Positions 7,834 to 17,465 of a stretch of DNA of 40,273 nucleotides are shown here, piece by piece. The stretch is from Berkiella_A sp964633725 (GTDB lineage: Bacteria; Pseudomonadota; Gammaproteobacteria; Berkiellales; Berkiellaceae), in the NCBI GenBank assembly GCA_964633725.1, contig CAZWHY010000033.1, positions 1 through 40,273 on the forward strand, given 5' to 3'. Numbering within the stretch: position 1 is the stretch's first letter; each line of letters opens with the position of its first letter. The translations under genes and the position numbers were made by a program. The notes beneath the pieces were generated by a model. It ran no database searches. It was not told the DNA's origin and saw nothing but the letters and a program-made list of their open reading frames with translations.

Positions 7834-9282
7834 TTAATAAGTCAAATCTAAAAAACTCAAAATATTCTGTTCCATATAACTATAAAATGGATTCCATCTG
7901 AGCCTTAAAATATCACCCGGTGGAATTTGTAGTATACCGCGTTCACCATAAAGTGCCAATGTGCCTAATTGCAGGCCATATTCATTATCTGTTGCACCGT
8001 ACAGGGTGTCATTTTTAGCAAATGGTAAGGCAACATGTGAGAGGGAATATAAATTAGTTGGCCAATACAACGCTAACTCTTGGTTCATCCATTTTGAAGT
8101 TTTATGCTGATAAAATCTAGCGTGTACTTCTGAGCTCTTCGTTGATGTATTTGTGATTATGGTCGTTTTATAATTGTTTTCTTGGTTTTCGACTAAATTG
8201 AGCATTTTCTCTTGGCTCATAAAGTTAATGAGCATATTCATATTATTGTAACGATTAATATCAAAAATAATGAGCTCATGTTGAGAGCCTGATAGTTTAT
8301 TATATAAATTCTGAACCACAGCTTCGGTTGAAACGGTATTATCAACCGCAGATTGAAATGTCATAATGGGGGGTAATTGGTCAATGGTTTTTTGGTTGAT
8401 ATGCTTATTCAGCTCTTTTTGTAGTTGACTTGTGATTCTATTGGCTTGAATCGCAGCATTTAGTGCAAATGAGTTATATTTATAAGTGTCATATTCTGCT
8501 CGAATTGAATTCCAGGCTAGTTTCTCTAGTCCCAGCAAATGTCCTAATTTTTCTTGTACAAAAGCAAAACGCGCGAGCTTGGCTACACCAATCTCAGGGG
8601 AGATTAAAACAATGTTTTTGATTTTGGGCAAATTAGAATCATTGATCGTATTTAATGCATAATTCAGGGCTAAAGCGCCGCCATTTGAATAGCCTATTAT
8701 ATATATAGGCTTATCTCCAATAGAATTTTTCAAGTGTAAAATGGCTAGTTTAACGGCACTGGCCATATCTTCCCATTGTACTTTTAATAACCCAGAAGGC
8801 GCTGTACCATGCCCTGGTAGTCTCAACCCAATCACATTGGCTTGATAGCGATGTAATGTTTGGCCTATCGTATGTAGACTATAAGGTGAGTCAGATAAGC
8901 CATGCAGCAATAACACACCTGCTTTGGGCTCGGGTCTGGTGAATTCAAAGCTTTTGTTCCAGTTTTGTGGCCAATTATCGGGGGAAGATAGGCTATTGTG
9001 ATAAAAGCGATTTAATTTGGTTTTTTGATTAGATGAAAGTTTTTGATTTATTTTTTTATCAACTTCTTGGAATAAAGTTTTTTCTAATTCTAAATACTGC
9101 TTGAAGTTTTGGACTTTTGATTTTGTTGTGTATTCTGATTTTAAGATATCCTGATGCCAAATGGCTAATTCTTGACGGGATTGTAAGTAAACAACAAATA
9201 CAATAGTTGCCGTAAGTGCACTGCCCAATACGCAATAGAGCAGGCCATGAATAAGGTGCCAGCTGATTTGTGCAAAATCCAT
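7834..9282 (-). CDS. Membrane-anchored alpha/beta hydrolase
   Basis: 482 residues. One N-terminal membrane helix (about residues 11-33) is followed by an alpha/beta hydrolase domain. LLLHGLSDSPYS is the oxyanion-hole HG motif, LRLPGHG is a typical strand, and Ser199 in GYSNGG is the nucleophile. SAVDNTVST carries a plausible acid residue, and the catalytic His is probably LSHVALP near the C-terminus. The domain probably faces the periplasm (inference from the topology). GGGAG nine bases before ATG 9282 supports this start. Same strand as the esterase pair but separated by ~260 bp. Lipase, thioesterase or lysophospholipase are all possible; the substrate cannot be read from sequence. Confidence 0.75.
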   Translation of the reverse strand: MDFAQISWHLIHGLLYCVLGSALTATIVFVVYLQSRQELAIWHQDILKSEYTTKSKVQNFKQYLELEKTLFQEVDKKINQKLSSNQKTKLNRFYHNSLSSPDNWPQNWNKSFEFTRPEPKAGVLLLHGLSDSPYSLHTIGQTLHRYQANVIGLRLPGHGTAPSGLLKVQWEDMASAVKLAILHLKNSIGDKPIYIIGYSNGGALALNYALNTINDSNLPKIKNIVLISPEIGVAKLARFAFVQEKLGHLLGLEKLAWNSIRAEYDTYKYNSFALNAAIQANRITSQLQKELNKHINQKTIDQLPPIMTFQSAVDNTVSTEAVVQNLYNKLSGSQHELIIFDINRYNNMNMLINFMSQEKMLNLVENQENNYKTTIITNTSTKSSEVHARFYQHKTSKWMNQELALYWPTNLYSLSHVALPFAKNDTLYGATDNEYGLQLGTLALYGERGILQIPPGDILRLRWNPFYSYMEQNILSFLDLTY

Positions 9283-9332
9283 TTTGCGGTTCTCCCAATA
9301 TTATGTTGGTTCTATATTCTATGTGCAAAGCG

Positions 9333-9427
9333 AATATCTAGCCCCCCTCCTAATTTTAGGAGAGGGTGGCGGGACTTGTCTCGCCATAGCTAAAGGGCGA
9401 AGTCGGAAGCACCGAGTGAGGTTAGAT
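9333..9427. repeat. Intergenic palindromic repeat
   Basis: A ~95-bp block between the hydrolase and valS, bounded by TATCTA/TAGATA. It contains a hairpin CTCCTA...TAGGAG and the strings GAGAGGGTGGCG and GTGAGGTTAGA, which recur in the larger repeat at 20571-20780. Untranslated repeat family; it may also act as the transcription end for valS. Confidence 0.6.
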
Positions 9428-9432
9428 ATTGC

Positions 9433-12207
9433 CTACAAACTTTCTATTTTCTCAAAATGCTCATTTAGCTTAGCCAGTTTCGCATTCGCAATAGATAATC
9501 GATTTTTTTCTTGCTCGACAATCTCAGCAGGTGCTCTTTTGACATAAGATTCATTTTGCAATTTTTTGTTAAATTGGATGATATCTTTTTTAAGCTTATT
9601 CATTTCTTTTTCTAGACGTGCACTTTCTTGTGCTTTGTCGATTAAGCCTTTTAAGGGTATCAATTGTTCCATTTCACCTACCACACTAGCGGCCGATATT
9701 GGCGCCGTTTCTTTTGAGTCTATACAAGTAATTTCAGATGTTTTGGCAATGAAGTTTAGATTGTCAGCGTAGTCTGAAATCATTTTTTTATCTTCTGAAT
9801 TGCCCCCGGCACAAATAACCGGTATGGGTTGGTTTGGCTTGATGTTCATTTCTGCACGAATGGTTCTCACATTGGTGATAAATGTTTTGAGCCATGTGAT
9901 TTTATTTTCCGCATCTGGGTTCATAAGCGCTTGCTTAGAAACAGGATAGTTTTGTAACATAATGCTTTGGTCATCCGAGAGATTGGGGTTTAACAAAGTA
10001 TTGGTTTTTTGCCAAATTTCCTCAGTGATATAGGGGATAATAGGATGAAAAGCACGCAATAGCTCGTCTAACACCTTCACTAACGTATGGCGAGTGCCTT
10101 GTTTTAGTTTTTCGTTATCGGACTGTGCCAGTATTGGCTTTGTGAATTCTAGGTACCAATCACAGTATTGATCCCAGGTGAATTCATATAGCGCATGTAC
10201 GACCAGGTCAAAACGATAGTCTTCGAAGTGTTGAGCGACTGTTTTTTTGGTCTTTTGCCACAGTGATAAAATCCATTGGTCATAAACAGATAGTTCACGT
10301 TCGTTATCAGATGTACCCAAAGATTCATTTTCGACATTCATTAATACAAAGCGAGAGGCATTCCATATTTTTGTGCAAAAATTTCTATAGCCTTCAACGC
10401 GAGGTAGCTCAAATCTTATATGGCGACCTGTGGTGGCCAGTGAGGCAAACGTAATACGCAAGGCATCCGTTCCAAAACTTGGGATACCGTCTGGGAATTC
10501 TTTGCGCGTGCTTTTTTCGATTTTTGCTTTCATTTTAGGTTGCATAAGGCCATAAGTGCGCTTTTGCAATAATGTGTCTAAATCAATGCCATCAATGAGA
10601 TCGATGGGATCTAAAATGTTACCTTTGGATTTGGACATTTTTTGTCCATGCGAGTCCTGTATAAGCCCATGTACAAATACAGTATGAAAAGGCACTTTGT
10701 CCGTGAACTTTAATCCCATCATCACCATTCTAGCGACCCAGAAGAAAATGATATCAAACCCCGTCACCAAAACATTGGTCGGGTAGTATTTTTCCAGTTC
10801 TGCGGTTTCGTTTGGCCAACCCAAAGTCGAAAAAGGCCAAAGCGCGGATGAGAACCAAGTGTCTAATACATCTTCATCTTGTTTCAGTTTGGTGGTGCCT
10901 AAGCTATATTTGTTGCGCACTTCTTCTTCGTTGTGGCCGACATAAATATTACCCGCATCATCATACCAGGCCGGAATTCTATGTCCCCACCAAAGTTGGC
11001 GGCTGATGCACCAGTCTTGTATATTATTCATCCATTCGTAGTAGGTATTTTGCCAATTGTCTGGCACAAATTTGATTCTGCCATCTTTGACGACCTCGAT
11101 GGCTTGGGCGGCCAGAGGTTTGGCTTTGACAAACCATTGTGCGGTTAAATAGGGCTCTAGCACTTCACCTGAGCGATCGCCTCTAGGAATTTTGACTTTA
11201 TAAGGCTCTATTTTTTCGATTAAATCTAATTTTTCTAAGTCTTCTACAATACGTTTTCTCGCCGCGAATCGATCTAAGCCTTGATAGGACACAGGCGCAT
11301 TGCGATTGATTCTTGCGCTTTCATCAAAAATATTAATCATGGCCAGACCATGGCGCTTGCCCATTTCGTGATCGTTAAAATCATGTGCAGGTGTAATTTT
11401 AACGCAGCCAGTACCAAAGTCTGGTAAAACCGTATCATCTGCAATGATGTCGATTAATCTGTCATTCAGTGGCAGTCTAAGTTTTTCACCGATAAGAGAT
11501 TGATAGCGTTCATCATCTGGATGTACCGCGACAGCGACATCCCCTAACATGGTTTCGGGGCGTGTTGTGGCGACTACCATATATTGACTTTCGTCACTGG
11601 CCAATGGATATCGCATATACCACAAGAAGCCATCTTCCTCTTCTGATACCACTTCTAAATCAGATACCGCCGTGTGTAATTTGGGATCCCAATTGACCAG
11701 GCGTTTGCCTTTATAAATCAATCCTTCATCAAATAATCGGACAAAAGATTCTCGAACGGCCTCAGAGCGCTCATCGTCTAAAGTAAAGCACTCCCGGCTC
11801 CAATCCACAGAAGCGCCCAAACGACGCATTTGTTGGCTGATTTTACCGCCAGATTCTTCTTTCCATTCCCAAATTTTATCGATAAAGGCTTCTCTGCCTA
11901 AATCATGTTTGCTTTGACCTTGTGCCGCTAATTGGCGCTCTACTACCATTTGTGTTGCTATGCCGGCGTGATCGGCGCCACTTTGCCATAAGGTTTGATA
12001 GCCGCGCATGCGGTGATACCGAATTAAAGCATCCATTAAAGTATCTTGAAAAGCATGCCCCATATGTAAGCTGCCAGTCACATTAGGTGGGGGCAGCATG
12101 ATGCAATAGGCTTTGTCACTGGGCTTGGGTTCAAAGTAGCCGCTGGTTTCCCAATGTTGGTACCATTTTGTTTCAAGGCCGTGGGGTTGGTAAGTTTTTT
12201 CCATCAT
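9433..12207 (-). CDS. valS: Valyl-tRNA synthetase
   Basis: 924 residues, near the usual length (E. coli ~950). It charges tRNA-Val with valine in the cytoplasm. The class I signatures are present: PPPNVTGSLHMGHA (HIGH-type) near residue 40 and KMSKS at residues 523-527. The CP1 editing domain lies between them (ATTRPETMLGDVAVAVHP). The C-terminal ~65 residues form the arginine/lysine-rich coiled coil that binds tRNA. It begins 13 bp after pepA on the same strand, so the two are very likely one operon. In many gammaproteobacteria holC sits between pepA and valS; it is absent here. Two ATGs in tandem open the frame. Confidence 0.98.
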   Translation of the reverse strand: MMEKTYQPHGLETKWYQHWETSGYFEPKPSDKAYCIMLPPPNVTGSLHMGHAFQDTLMDALIRYHRMRGYQTLWQSGADHAGIATQMVVERQLAAQGQSKHDLGREAFIDKIWEWKEESGGKISQQMRRLGASVDWSRECFTLDDERSEAVRESFVRLFDEGLIYKGKRLVNWDPKLHTAVSDLEVVSEEEDGFLWYMRYPLASDESQYMVVATTRPETMLGDVAVAVHPDDERYQSLIGEKLRLPLNDRLIDIIADDTVLPDFGTGCVKITPAHDFNDHEMGKRHGLAMINIFDESARINRNAPVSYQGLDRFAARKRIVEDLEKLDLIEKIEPYKVKIPRGDRSGEVLEPYLTAQWFVKAKPLAAQAIEVVKDGRIKFVPDNWQNTYYEWMNNIQDWCISRQLWWGHRIPAWYDDAGNIYVGHNEEEVRNKYSLGTTKLKQDEDVLDTWFSSALWPFSTLGWPNETAELEKYYPTNVLVTGFDIIFFWVARMVMMGLKFTDKVPFHTVFVHGLIQDSHGQKMSKSKGNILDPIDLIDGIDLDTLLQKRTYGLMQPKMKAKIEKSTRKEFPDGIPSFGTDALRITFASLATTGRHIRFELPRVEGYRNFCTKIWNASRFVLMNVENESLGTSDNERELSVYDQWILSLWQKTKKTVAQHFEDYRFDLVVHALYEFTWDQYCDWYLEFTKPILAQSDNEKLKQGTRHTLVKVLDELLRAFHPIIPYITEEIWQKTNTLLNPNLSDDQSIMLQNYPVSKQALMNPDAENKITWLKTFITNVRTIRAEMNIKPNQPIPVICAGGNSEDKKMISDYADNLNFIAKTSEITCIDSKETAPISAASVVGEMEQLIPLKGLIDKAQESARLEKEMNKLKKDIIQFNKKLQNESYVKRAPAEIVEQEKNRLSIANAKLAKLNEHFEKIESL

Positions 12208-12220
12208 AGCGATTGTTATC

Positions 12221-13720
12221 TTATTTACATCTGTTTAGTAGGTATTGGATTAATAAAGGTATGGGTCTGCCTGTTGCGCCTTTTTGTTCCCCTTTGTAAT
12301 GACAAGCTGTGCCGGCAATATCTAAATGTGCCCAATGGAATTTTTTAGCAAATCTAGATAAAAAACATCCAGCAATAATAGTGCCTGCCCCTGGGTTGCC
12401 CGATGAGATATTGCCCATATCGGCAAAATTTGATTTTAAGCTGCTTTGGTAGTCATCCCAGATGGGTAATTGCCAGCATCTGTCACCCGCTTGGTTACCC
12501 GCCTGTAATAAATCGTTAGCCAAAGGATTGTGGTTACTCATAAGTCCTGTTGCATGGTGTCCTAAAGCCACCACAACGGCACCTGTTAGTGTCGCCATAT
12601 CGATGACCACATCTGGATTGTATCGTTCACAATAAGTCAAAGCATCGGCTAGTACGAGTCTACCTTCGGCATCGGTATTTAAAATTTCAATGGTTTGACC
12701 CGACATACTGGTGACAATATCATCTGGGCGTGTGGCATTGGGCCCTGGCATATTCTCACAACTGGCGATAACGCCAATGACGTTGATAGGCAGCTCTAAT
12801 TCAGCGACAGTGTTCATGGCGCCTAAGACAGCGGCAGCACCACACATGTCGTACTTCATGCCAATCATCCCGGCACCTGATTTTAGTGAATTACCACCTG
12901 TATCAAAGGTAATGCCTTTGCCGACTAATACGATAGGTTGTTGGTTTTTATCGCCACCTTTATGGGACAAAGTAATCAGTTTGGCTTCACTTGTGCTACC
13001 GGCCGTAACGGATAGAAAAGATCCCATGCCAAGCTTAGCCATTTCTTTTTCTTCTAGTATGGCTGTGCTAATCGACTTGAATTGCTTCGCTATATTTTTT
13101 GCTTCTTGGGCTAAATAGCTAGGGTTGCAGACATTGGCGGGCATATTACCTAAGTTGCGTGTCAGGGTCATGCCGGCTGAAATCGCGATGCCTGTTTTAA
13201 GCGCCACTTCGCCTTGTGTTAGTTCGCGGCGGTTACCTACCATATAAATAAGCTTTCTTAAAGGGCGTCGACTTAAACTTTTTTTGCTTTTGAAATCATC
13301 AAAGTGATATAAGCTTTGGGCACTAGTGACAGTTGCATCTTGTATTTTCCAAGCAATATCTCTAGTTTTGACTGAGATTTCTGGTAGATAGGAGCTGACT
13401 TCCATTGAGCCACTGTCGTTTAATGTTTTTGTCGCTGTTTGGATGATTTTGCGAAATTTTGCATCATCGATTTCTCGTTCTTTGCCACAGCCTACCAATA
13501 AGACTCTATCGGAGAGTGTATTAGGTACATTGTGTAATAATAATGTTTGGCCAATTCTGCCTTCTAAATCACCGCGTCTTAAAATATTGCTAATATAGCC
13601 CTCGCTGGCTTTGTCCAATGATTCGGCTGAATAACTTAACTTTCGTGGTTCATGTACGCCCACAACGACACATGCGGTACGTTGTTTTTCAGGTTGGCCA
13701 CTTTTAACAAGATGTTCCAT
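12221..13720 (-). CDS. pepA: Leucyl aminopeptidase (cytosol aminopeptidase PepA)
   Basis: M17 family metallo-aminopeptidase that removes N-terminal residues from peptides; in E. coli PepA also binds DNA in carbamoyl-phosphate regulation and plasmid resolution. The M17 signature NTDAEGRLVLADAL is exact, and the GKGITFDTGGNSLK segment supplies the catalytic Lys and metal ligands. I place the start at ATG 13720 (499 residues), not the ATG at 13738: AGGAG lies five to six bases upstream, and the resulting MEHLVKSGQPEKQR aligns with the known E. coli start MEFSVKSGSPEKQR. First gene of the pepA-valS operon, divergent from lptF. Confidence 0.97.
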   Translation of the reverse strand: MEHLVKSGQPEKQRTACVVVGVHEPRKLSYSAESLDKASEGYISNILRRGDLEGRIGQTLLLHNVPNTLSDRVLLVGCGKEREIDDAKFRKIIQTATKTLNDSGSMEVSSYLPEISVKTRDIAWKIQDATVTSAQSLYHFDDFKSKKSLSRRPLRKLIYMVGNRRELTQGEVALKTGIAISAGMTLTRNLGNMPANVCNPSYLAQEAKNIAKQFKSISTAILEEKEMAKLGMGSFLSVTAGSTSEAKLITLSHKGGDKNQQPIVLVGKGITFDTGGNSLKSGAGMIGMKYDMCGAAAVLGAMNTVAELELPINVIGVIASCENMPGPNATRPDDIVTSMSGQTIEILNTDAEGRLVLADALTYCERYNPDVVIDMATLTGAVVVALGHHATGLMSNHNPLANDLLQAGNQAGDRCWQLPIWDDYQSSLKSNFADMGNISSGNPGAGTIIAGCFLSRFAKKFHWAHLDIAGTACHYKGEQKGATGRPIPLLIQYLLNRCK

Positions 13721-13970
13721 TTTTTCTCCTAAATTCATTTCAATAACTAAAAATATTGAGTAGAATGTTGTACGTATATTTCGTTTGAAACTCTAAAAGT
13801 TTAACGATATCTTGGAATTCGATCATTTTTATCAATAATGGCGTATATTGTAACCAAATATAGCGTTTAATGAAATTGTATGATGATATATTATTATATT
13901 TCAACGGGTTGAGTTTGCTGCATGATGGTTTACTTAGGGTAAGATATATTTAAATGACGAAATTCAAAAA

Positions 13971-15113
13971 ATGATCCTTAGAAAGTATTTATTTAAAGAA
14001 ATATTACAGACATTTTTGGCAACGGTATTGGTGTTAACCTTGATTGCGGTGAGCAACAAGTTTGTTAGCTTAATCGCAAAGGCAGCCATAGGCGAATTCC
14101 CACCTGGCGTCTTATTGCATATGATTTGGTTTATTATTCCAGAGATTTTAGCCATTATTTTACCTATCAGCTATTTTTTGGCTATATTATTAAGCTTTGG
14201 TAAATTATTTGTCGATTTAGAAATTCCCGTTATGCTTGCCTGCGGTTTGAGTTGGCGCTTTTTGACTTCCACTGCGGTTATTTTGGCTATTCCCATTACC
14301 ATTGTTTCTTTTATTTTAACTTTATATCTTAGCCCTCAATGTTATCAATATAAAGATATGCTGATGAAGTCAGAAGATCCCGTCATGTTGGCTCAAGCGG
14401 TTGTGCCGGGGCGCTTTCATACTATCAAACACGATAAATGGGTATTATATGCGGGTAGCTTGAATGCAGACGAAACAGAATTGCAAGATATCTTTATTGC
14501 AGAACAACCTTCTTCTATTGCCGCAGGGGAGACTGGTAGCGTATTAACCGCAAAAAGTGGCAAAATCATGTTAGATCAAAAAACAGGTAATACTTATGTT
14601 TACTTGTCTGATGGCAAGCGTTATCAAGGGCGGCCTGGCGAGCAAGACTATTCCGTCATTATATTTGATGAATATCAGCGGCTGATAGAGCAAGTCAAAC
14701 CCAAATCTGGCGTTTATCACCATAAAGGTATGCCGACAAAAATGCTGTTTGAAAACTTAATGCCGAGCAATATGGCTGAGTTACAATGGCGGATATCTGT
14801 ACCACTTGCGACGTTATTATTAGCTTTTTTTGCAGTGCCTATTAGTCGGTTAAATCCTCGTAAAGGTCGATTTTCTAAGATCTTTATTGGCGTGGTATCG
14901 GCGATTGTTTATTTTAATTTACTAACCTTATGCAAACGTTGGATAGAATCTGAAATTTTGCCTGGCTATATCGGTATGTGGTGGGTGCATATTACATTTT
15001 TTATCATTGCTTTGGTGTCATTAATGTATGTTTCCGGACGTTTTCATAAATTACGCCAGCCTTTGAAAAAACTACAGCTCTCCGTCAAGTCGAGATTTAA
15101 AAAACCAGCATGA
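13971..15113 (+). CDS. lptF: LPS export permease LptF
   Basis: 380 residues, YjgP/YjgQ family. With LptG it forms the inner-membrane channel that, powered by LptB2, pulls lipopolysaccharide out of the membrane towards LptC/LptA. Membrane segments occur at both ends (about residues 12-32, 50-75, 98-122 and three more after 275), with a beta-jellyroll periplasmic domain between. The position divergent from pepA, as in E. coli, and the four-base ATGA overlap with lptG identify it. The 250-bp gap to pepA must hold both promoters; I could not pick out convincing boxes. The ribosome-binding site before ATG 13971 is weak. Confidence 0.95.
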   Translation: MILRKYLFKEILQTFLATVLVLTLIAVSNKFVSLIAKAAIGEFPPGVLLHMIWFIIPEILAIILPISYFLAILLSFGKLFVDLEIPVMLACGLSWRFLTSTAVILAIPITIVSFILTLYLSPQCYQYKDMLMKSEDPVMLAQAVVPGRFHTIKHDKWVLYAGSLNADETELQDIFIAEQPSSIAAGETGSVLTAKSGKIMLDQKTGNTYVYLSDGKRYQGRPGEQDYSVIIFDEYQRLIEQVKPKSGVYHHKGMPTKMLFENLMPSNMAELQWRISVPLATLLLAFFAVPISRLNPRKGRFSKIFIGVVSAIVYFNLLTLCKRWIESEILPGYIGMWWVHITFFIIALVSLMYVSGRFHKLRQPLKKLQLSVKSRFKKPA

Positions 15114-16183
15114 AGATTTTAACACGTTATATTTGGAAAACCCTGGGTGTCACTATTGCATTGTCAATGTTTTTGGTTTTTGGATTAGAGTTGATTTTTT
15201 CATTGGTGAATGAGCTGCGTTATATAGGCAAGGGAGATTATACACTTTGGCATGTGCTCATGTTTAATTTACTCTCTATGCCGCAAAACATATACCAGAT
15301 GTTCCCGATGGCGGCCTTAGTTGGCACTTTGTTAGGGCTAGGAGGCTTGGCGGGCAATAGTGAATTAGTCGTTATGAGAGCGGCCGGCGTCAGTATTAAA
15401 CAAATTATTATTATCGTGTTAAAGCTCGCATTGATATTATCCGTTTTAGCTTGGGGATTGGGGGAGTGGGTGGCACCTGTTACAGACAAGTGGGCACAAA
15501 ACCAAAAAGCATTTGCACTAAGTGGTGGACAAACTTTAAAAACAGAACATGGGATTTGGCTGAGAGATGGCCCTAATTTTGTCAACATTCGTTCTGCGGA
15601 TGTGGGGGGGCATTTAGAGGGGGTTGTGAGTTACGAGTTCAATCAAGCGCATGAACTGGTGAAAGCCAGTGAAGCTTCATATGCAGATTATATTCATGAC
15701 TATTGGGTATTACATGATGTGAAAGTGAGTACGTTTGAAGGTGAGCGTGTCTTACAAGAGCATTATGATCAATTAGAGTGGCACAGTAAAATCGATCCAA
15801 ATATCTTACGCATTGTGAGTACTCGGTATTTGGACGAATTATCTTTAGTGGGATTATGGCAGACGATTAAATATCGTAAGTTAAATAATCTAGAATATAG
15901 GCCATACCAACTCGCATTTTGGCAAAAAATCATTCAACCTTTTGCCATAGTCATGATGATGTTTTTAGCGATACCGTTTGTATTTGGACCATTGCGCTCT
16001 TCTAGTAAGGGTTTTAAATTGGTTATTGGAATTATGGTTGGATTCACTTTCTTTATATTTCATAAATTATTTGGCCCTTTGACCTTGGTATATCAAATCC
16101 ATCCTATTATTGGCGCTTGTTTTCCGACATTATTGTTTTTTGTTTTGGGGTGTTATGCGCTAAGACGTTGGCGAGCGGGTTAG
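15110..16183 (+). CDS. lptG: LPS export permease LptG
   Basis: 357 residues, partner of LptF in the LptB2FG transporter. Starts in a four-base overlap with the lptF stop (ATGA), so translationally coupled. Six membrane helices around a central periplasmic domain. VMRAAGVSIKQI is the typical cytoplasmic coupling-helix region that contacts LptB. No clear terminator follows; a 38-bp palindromic repeat lies 125 bp downstream. Confidence 0.95.
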   Translation: MKILTRYIWKTLGVTIALSMFLVFGLELIFSLVNELRYIGKGDYTLWHVLMFNLLSMPQNIYQMFPMAALVGTLLGLGGLAGNSELVVMRAAGVSIKQIIIIVLKLALILSVLAWGLGEWVAPVTDKWAQNQKAFALSGGQTLKTEHGIWLRDGPNFVNIRSADVGGHLEGVVSYEFNQAHELVKASEASYADYIHDYWVLHDVKVSTFEGERVLQEHYDQLEWHSKIDPNILRIVSTRYLDELSLVGLWQTIKYRKLNNLEYRPYQLAFWQKIIQPFAIVMMMFLAIPFVFGPLRSSSKGFKLVIGIMVGFTFFIFHKLFGPLTLVYQIHPIIGACFPTLLFFVLGCYALRRWRAG

Positions 16184-16308
16184 AATTCTTAAGCACAGCT
16201 TGATCGTGCGGGCTTGATGGCAAACAAGGTATCTAATTTTTTGAATAAATCGAAGAAAGAACACATTAAAAATCCACTTAGTTTGAATGTGAAAAATAAC
16301 GTCCAAAG

Positions 16309-16346
16309 GTGACGTCCCAGTAAGTAATTATTTACCGGAACCTCAC
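16309..16346. repeat. 38-bp palindrome related to the IS66 ends (copy 1)
   Basis: Two ~15-base arms, GTGACGTCCCAGTAA and TTTACCGGAACCTCAC, face each other across a short AT spacer. The same 38-bp unit occurs at 20444-20481, and the arms match the left and right ends of the IS66 element. It looks like an IS66 derivative reduced to its two termini. No flanking duplication is visible at this copy. Confidence 0.65.
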
Positions 16347-16412
16347 GGGAAAGTATTGCTAGATCAGCTGTTCCTGGTTCTAGGGAGTCGGCGAAGCTAA
16401 ATAACTTGCTGT

Positions 16413-16826
16413 TTATGTGGCAAGCAACATCATCGCAATCACGGCCAGCCCCATTCCACAGCCTTGTTTTAGAGTAATCGGCTCATGTAAAAAAATCCAA
16501 GCCAGCAAAATAGTGATTAAAGGGTAGAGCGCCGTCATCGTAATAATGATGGAAATTTTGCCTTGACTTTTAATTGCTAAAAAAAATAAAATAGTACCTA
16601 CCGTAGAAGCTACCCCGGTTAGTACTGCAAATAAACCTCCTGTTAGAGTAAATTGTGGCTCATCTAACATAGGCTTGATCAAACATAAAGTAACTAGCAT
16701 AATACCAAAAGCCTGGAAAACCAAGGTTGTTTTAGCAGGCATAATATCTAATGCCAGCTTACTAAAAAACCCCCATAGGCCAAAGCTAAAAAGACACAAC
16801 CCAGTGTGGACTATCCAAAGTGGCAT
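16413..16826 (-). CDS. Single-domain EamA/DMT-family transporter
   Basis: 137 residues forming one EamA unit with about five hydrophobic helices; the last pair (LYPLITILLAWIFLHEPITLKQ) is the classic EamA end. Full-length DMT exporters have two such domains (~300 residues), but one-domain members of about 140 residues are a known class that probably dimerise. The start MPLWIVHTGL and the stop are both intact, so this is probably a complete short protein and not a truncation. Substrate unknown. It stands alone, between lptG and the mobile island. Confidence 0.75.
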   Translation of the reverse strand: MPLWIVHTGLCLFSFGLWGFFSKLALDIMPAKTTLVFQAFGIMLVTLCLIKPMLDEPQFTLTGGLFAVLTGVASTVGTILFFLAIKSQGKISIIITMTALYPLITILLAWIFLHEPITLKQGCGMGLAVIAMMLLAT

Positions 16827-17178
16827 GATTAACCTCTAAATTTAGTAAACAGATATATTATGAAAATGTTTTCCATGATATGTAGCAAAAAATAACGCTG
16901 GATCAGTTGTGCAATTGTAGCTGAACGAATGCAAATTATAGCTTTCTTCCTGTGAGGCAATAGCTTAAAATTCAAGTAAACATTTACTGTGATCGCGAAC
17001 AGTGTCAATATCTATTCAAGGCACATACTGCGAGTTGAAAATTGCATCACCTTCAACATACTCCCTTTAAGCTGTGTTCACAGCCCCTAAAAAACTTAAT
17101 TGCGCTCTCAAATTAGAAATTTGTATTACCGCATACATCAAAATACACCGTTTTAAAAAGTATTGTCAATAGCTATCC
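16827..17178. other. Gene-free stretch between EamA gene and MITE
   Basis: About 350 bp of AT-rich sequence. I see no ORF with coding character, no tRNA and no clear terminator. A weak inverted repeat ACTGT/ACAGT lies around 16989-17006. The promoter of the EamA gene is expected at its left end. Confidence 0.5.
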
Positions 17179-17181
17179 TTA

Positions 17182-17360
17182 GGAATGGGCCTGTAATAAC
17201 TTACCGTTTTATCATCTCATTAAGCAAGCCATCTTTAAATGAACCTCAATCGAAAAAACACTCACATAGCCCTGCTATGCTCGAATTTTTCCTCAATCGT
17301 TCCATCTAAATATGCCAGCTTACTGAGCGCTAAACCCGTAAGTTATTACATGCCCATTCC
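17182..17360. mobile_element. 179-bp MITE, copy A
   Basis: Begins GGAATGGGC and ends GCCCATTCC; the terminal inverted repeats extend to ~20 bp (GGAATGGGCMTGTAATAACTT). It is flanked by TTA on both sides (17179-17181 and 17361-17363), a 3-bp target duplication. A second copy of exactly the same length lies inverted at 28686-28864. It encodes no transposase, so a non-autonomous element. A TNA-type 3-bp target fits IS5/IS1031-like or PIF/Harbinger-like transposases (inference). Confidence 0.9.
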
Positions 17361-17465
17361 TTAGGTGACACCCACAATTAATTGTGAAGTCCCAGTGAGC
17401 CTGTATGACTGCCACTAACACTCTTGCTATTCTGTTTTTATTATTAATTGATAAAGGCAGATAGT

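Noticed and set aside
9284..9547. Plus-strand ORF between the hydrolase and valS
   Set aside because: Crosses the palindromic repeat and then reads antisense to valS.
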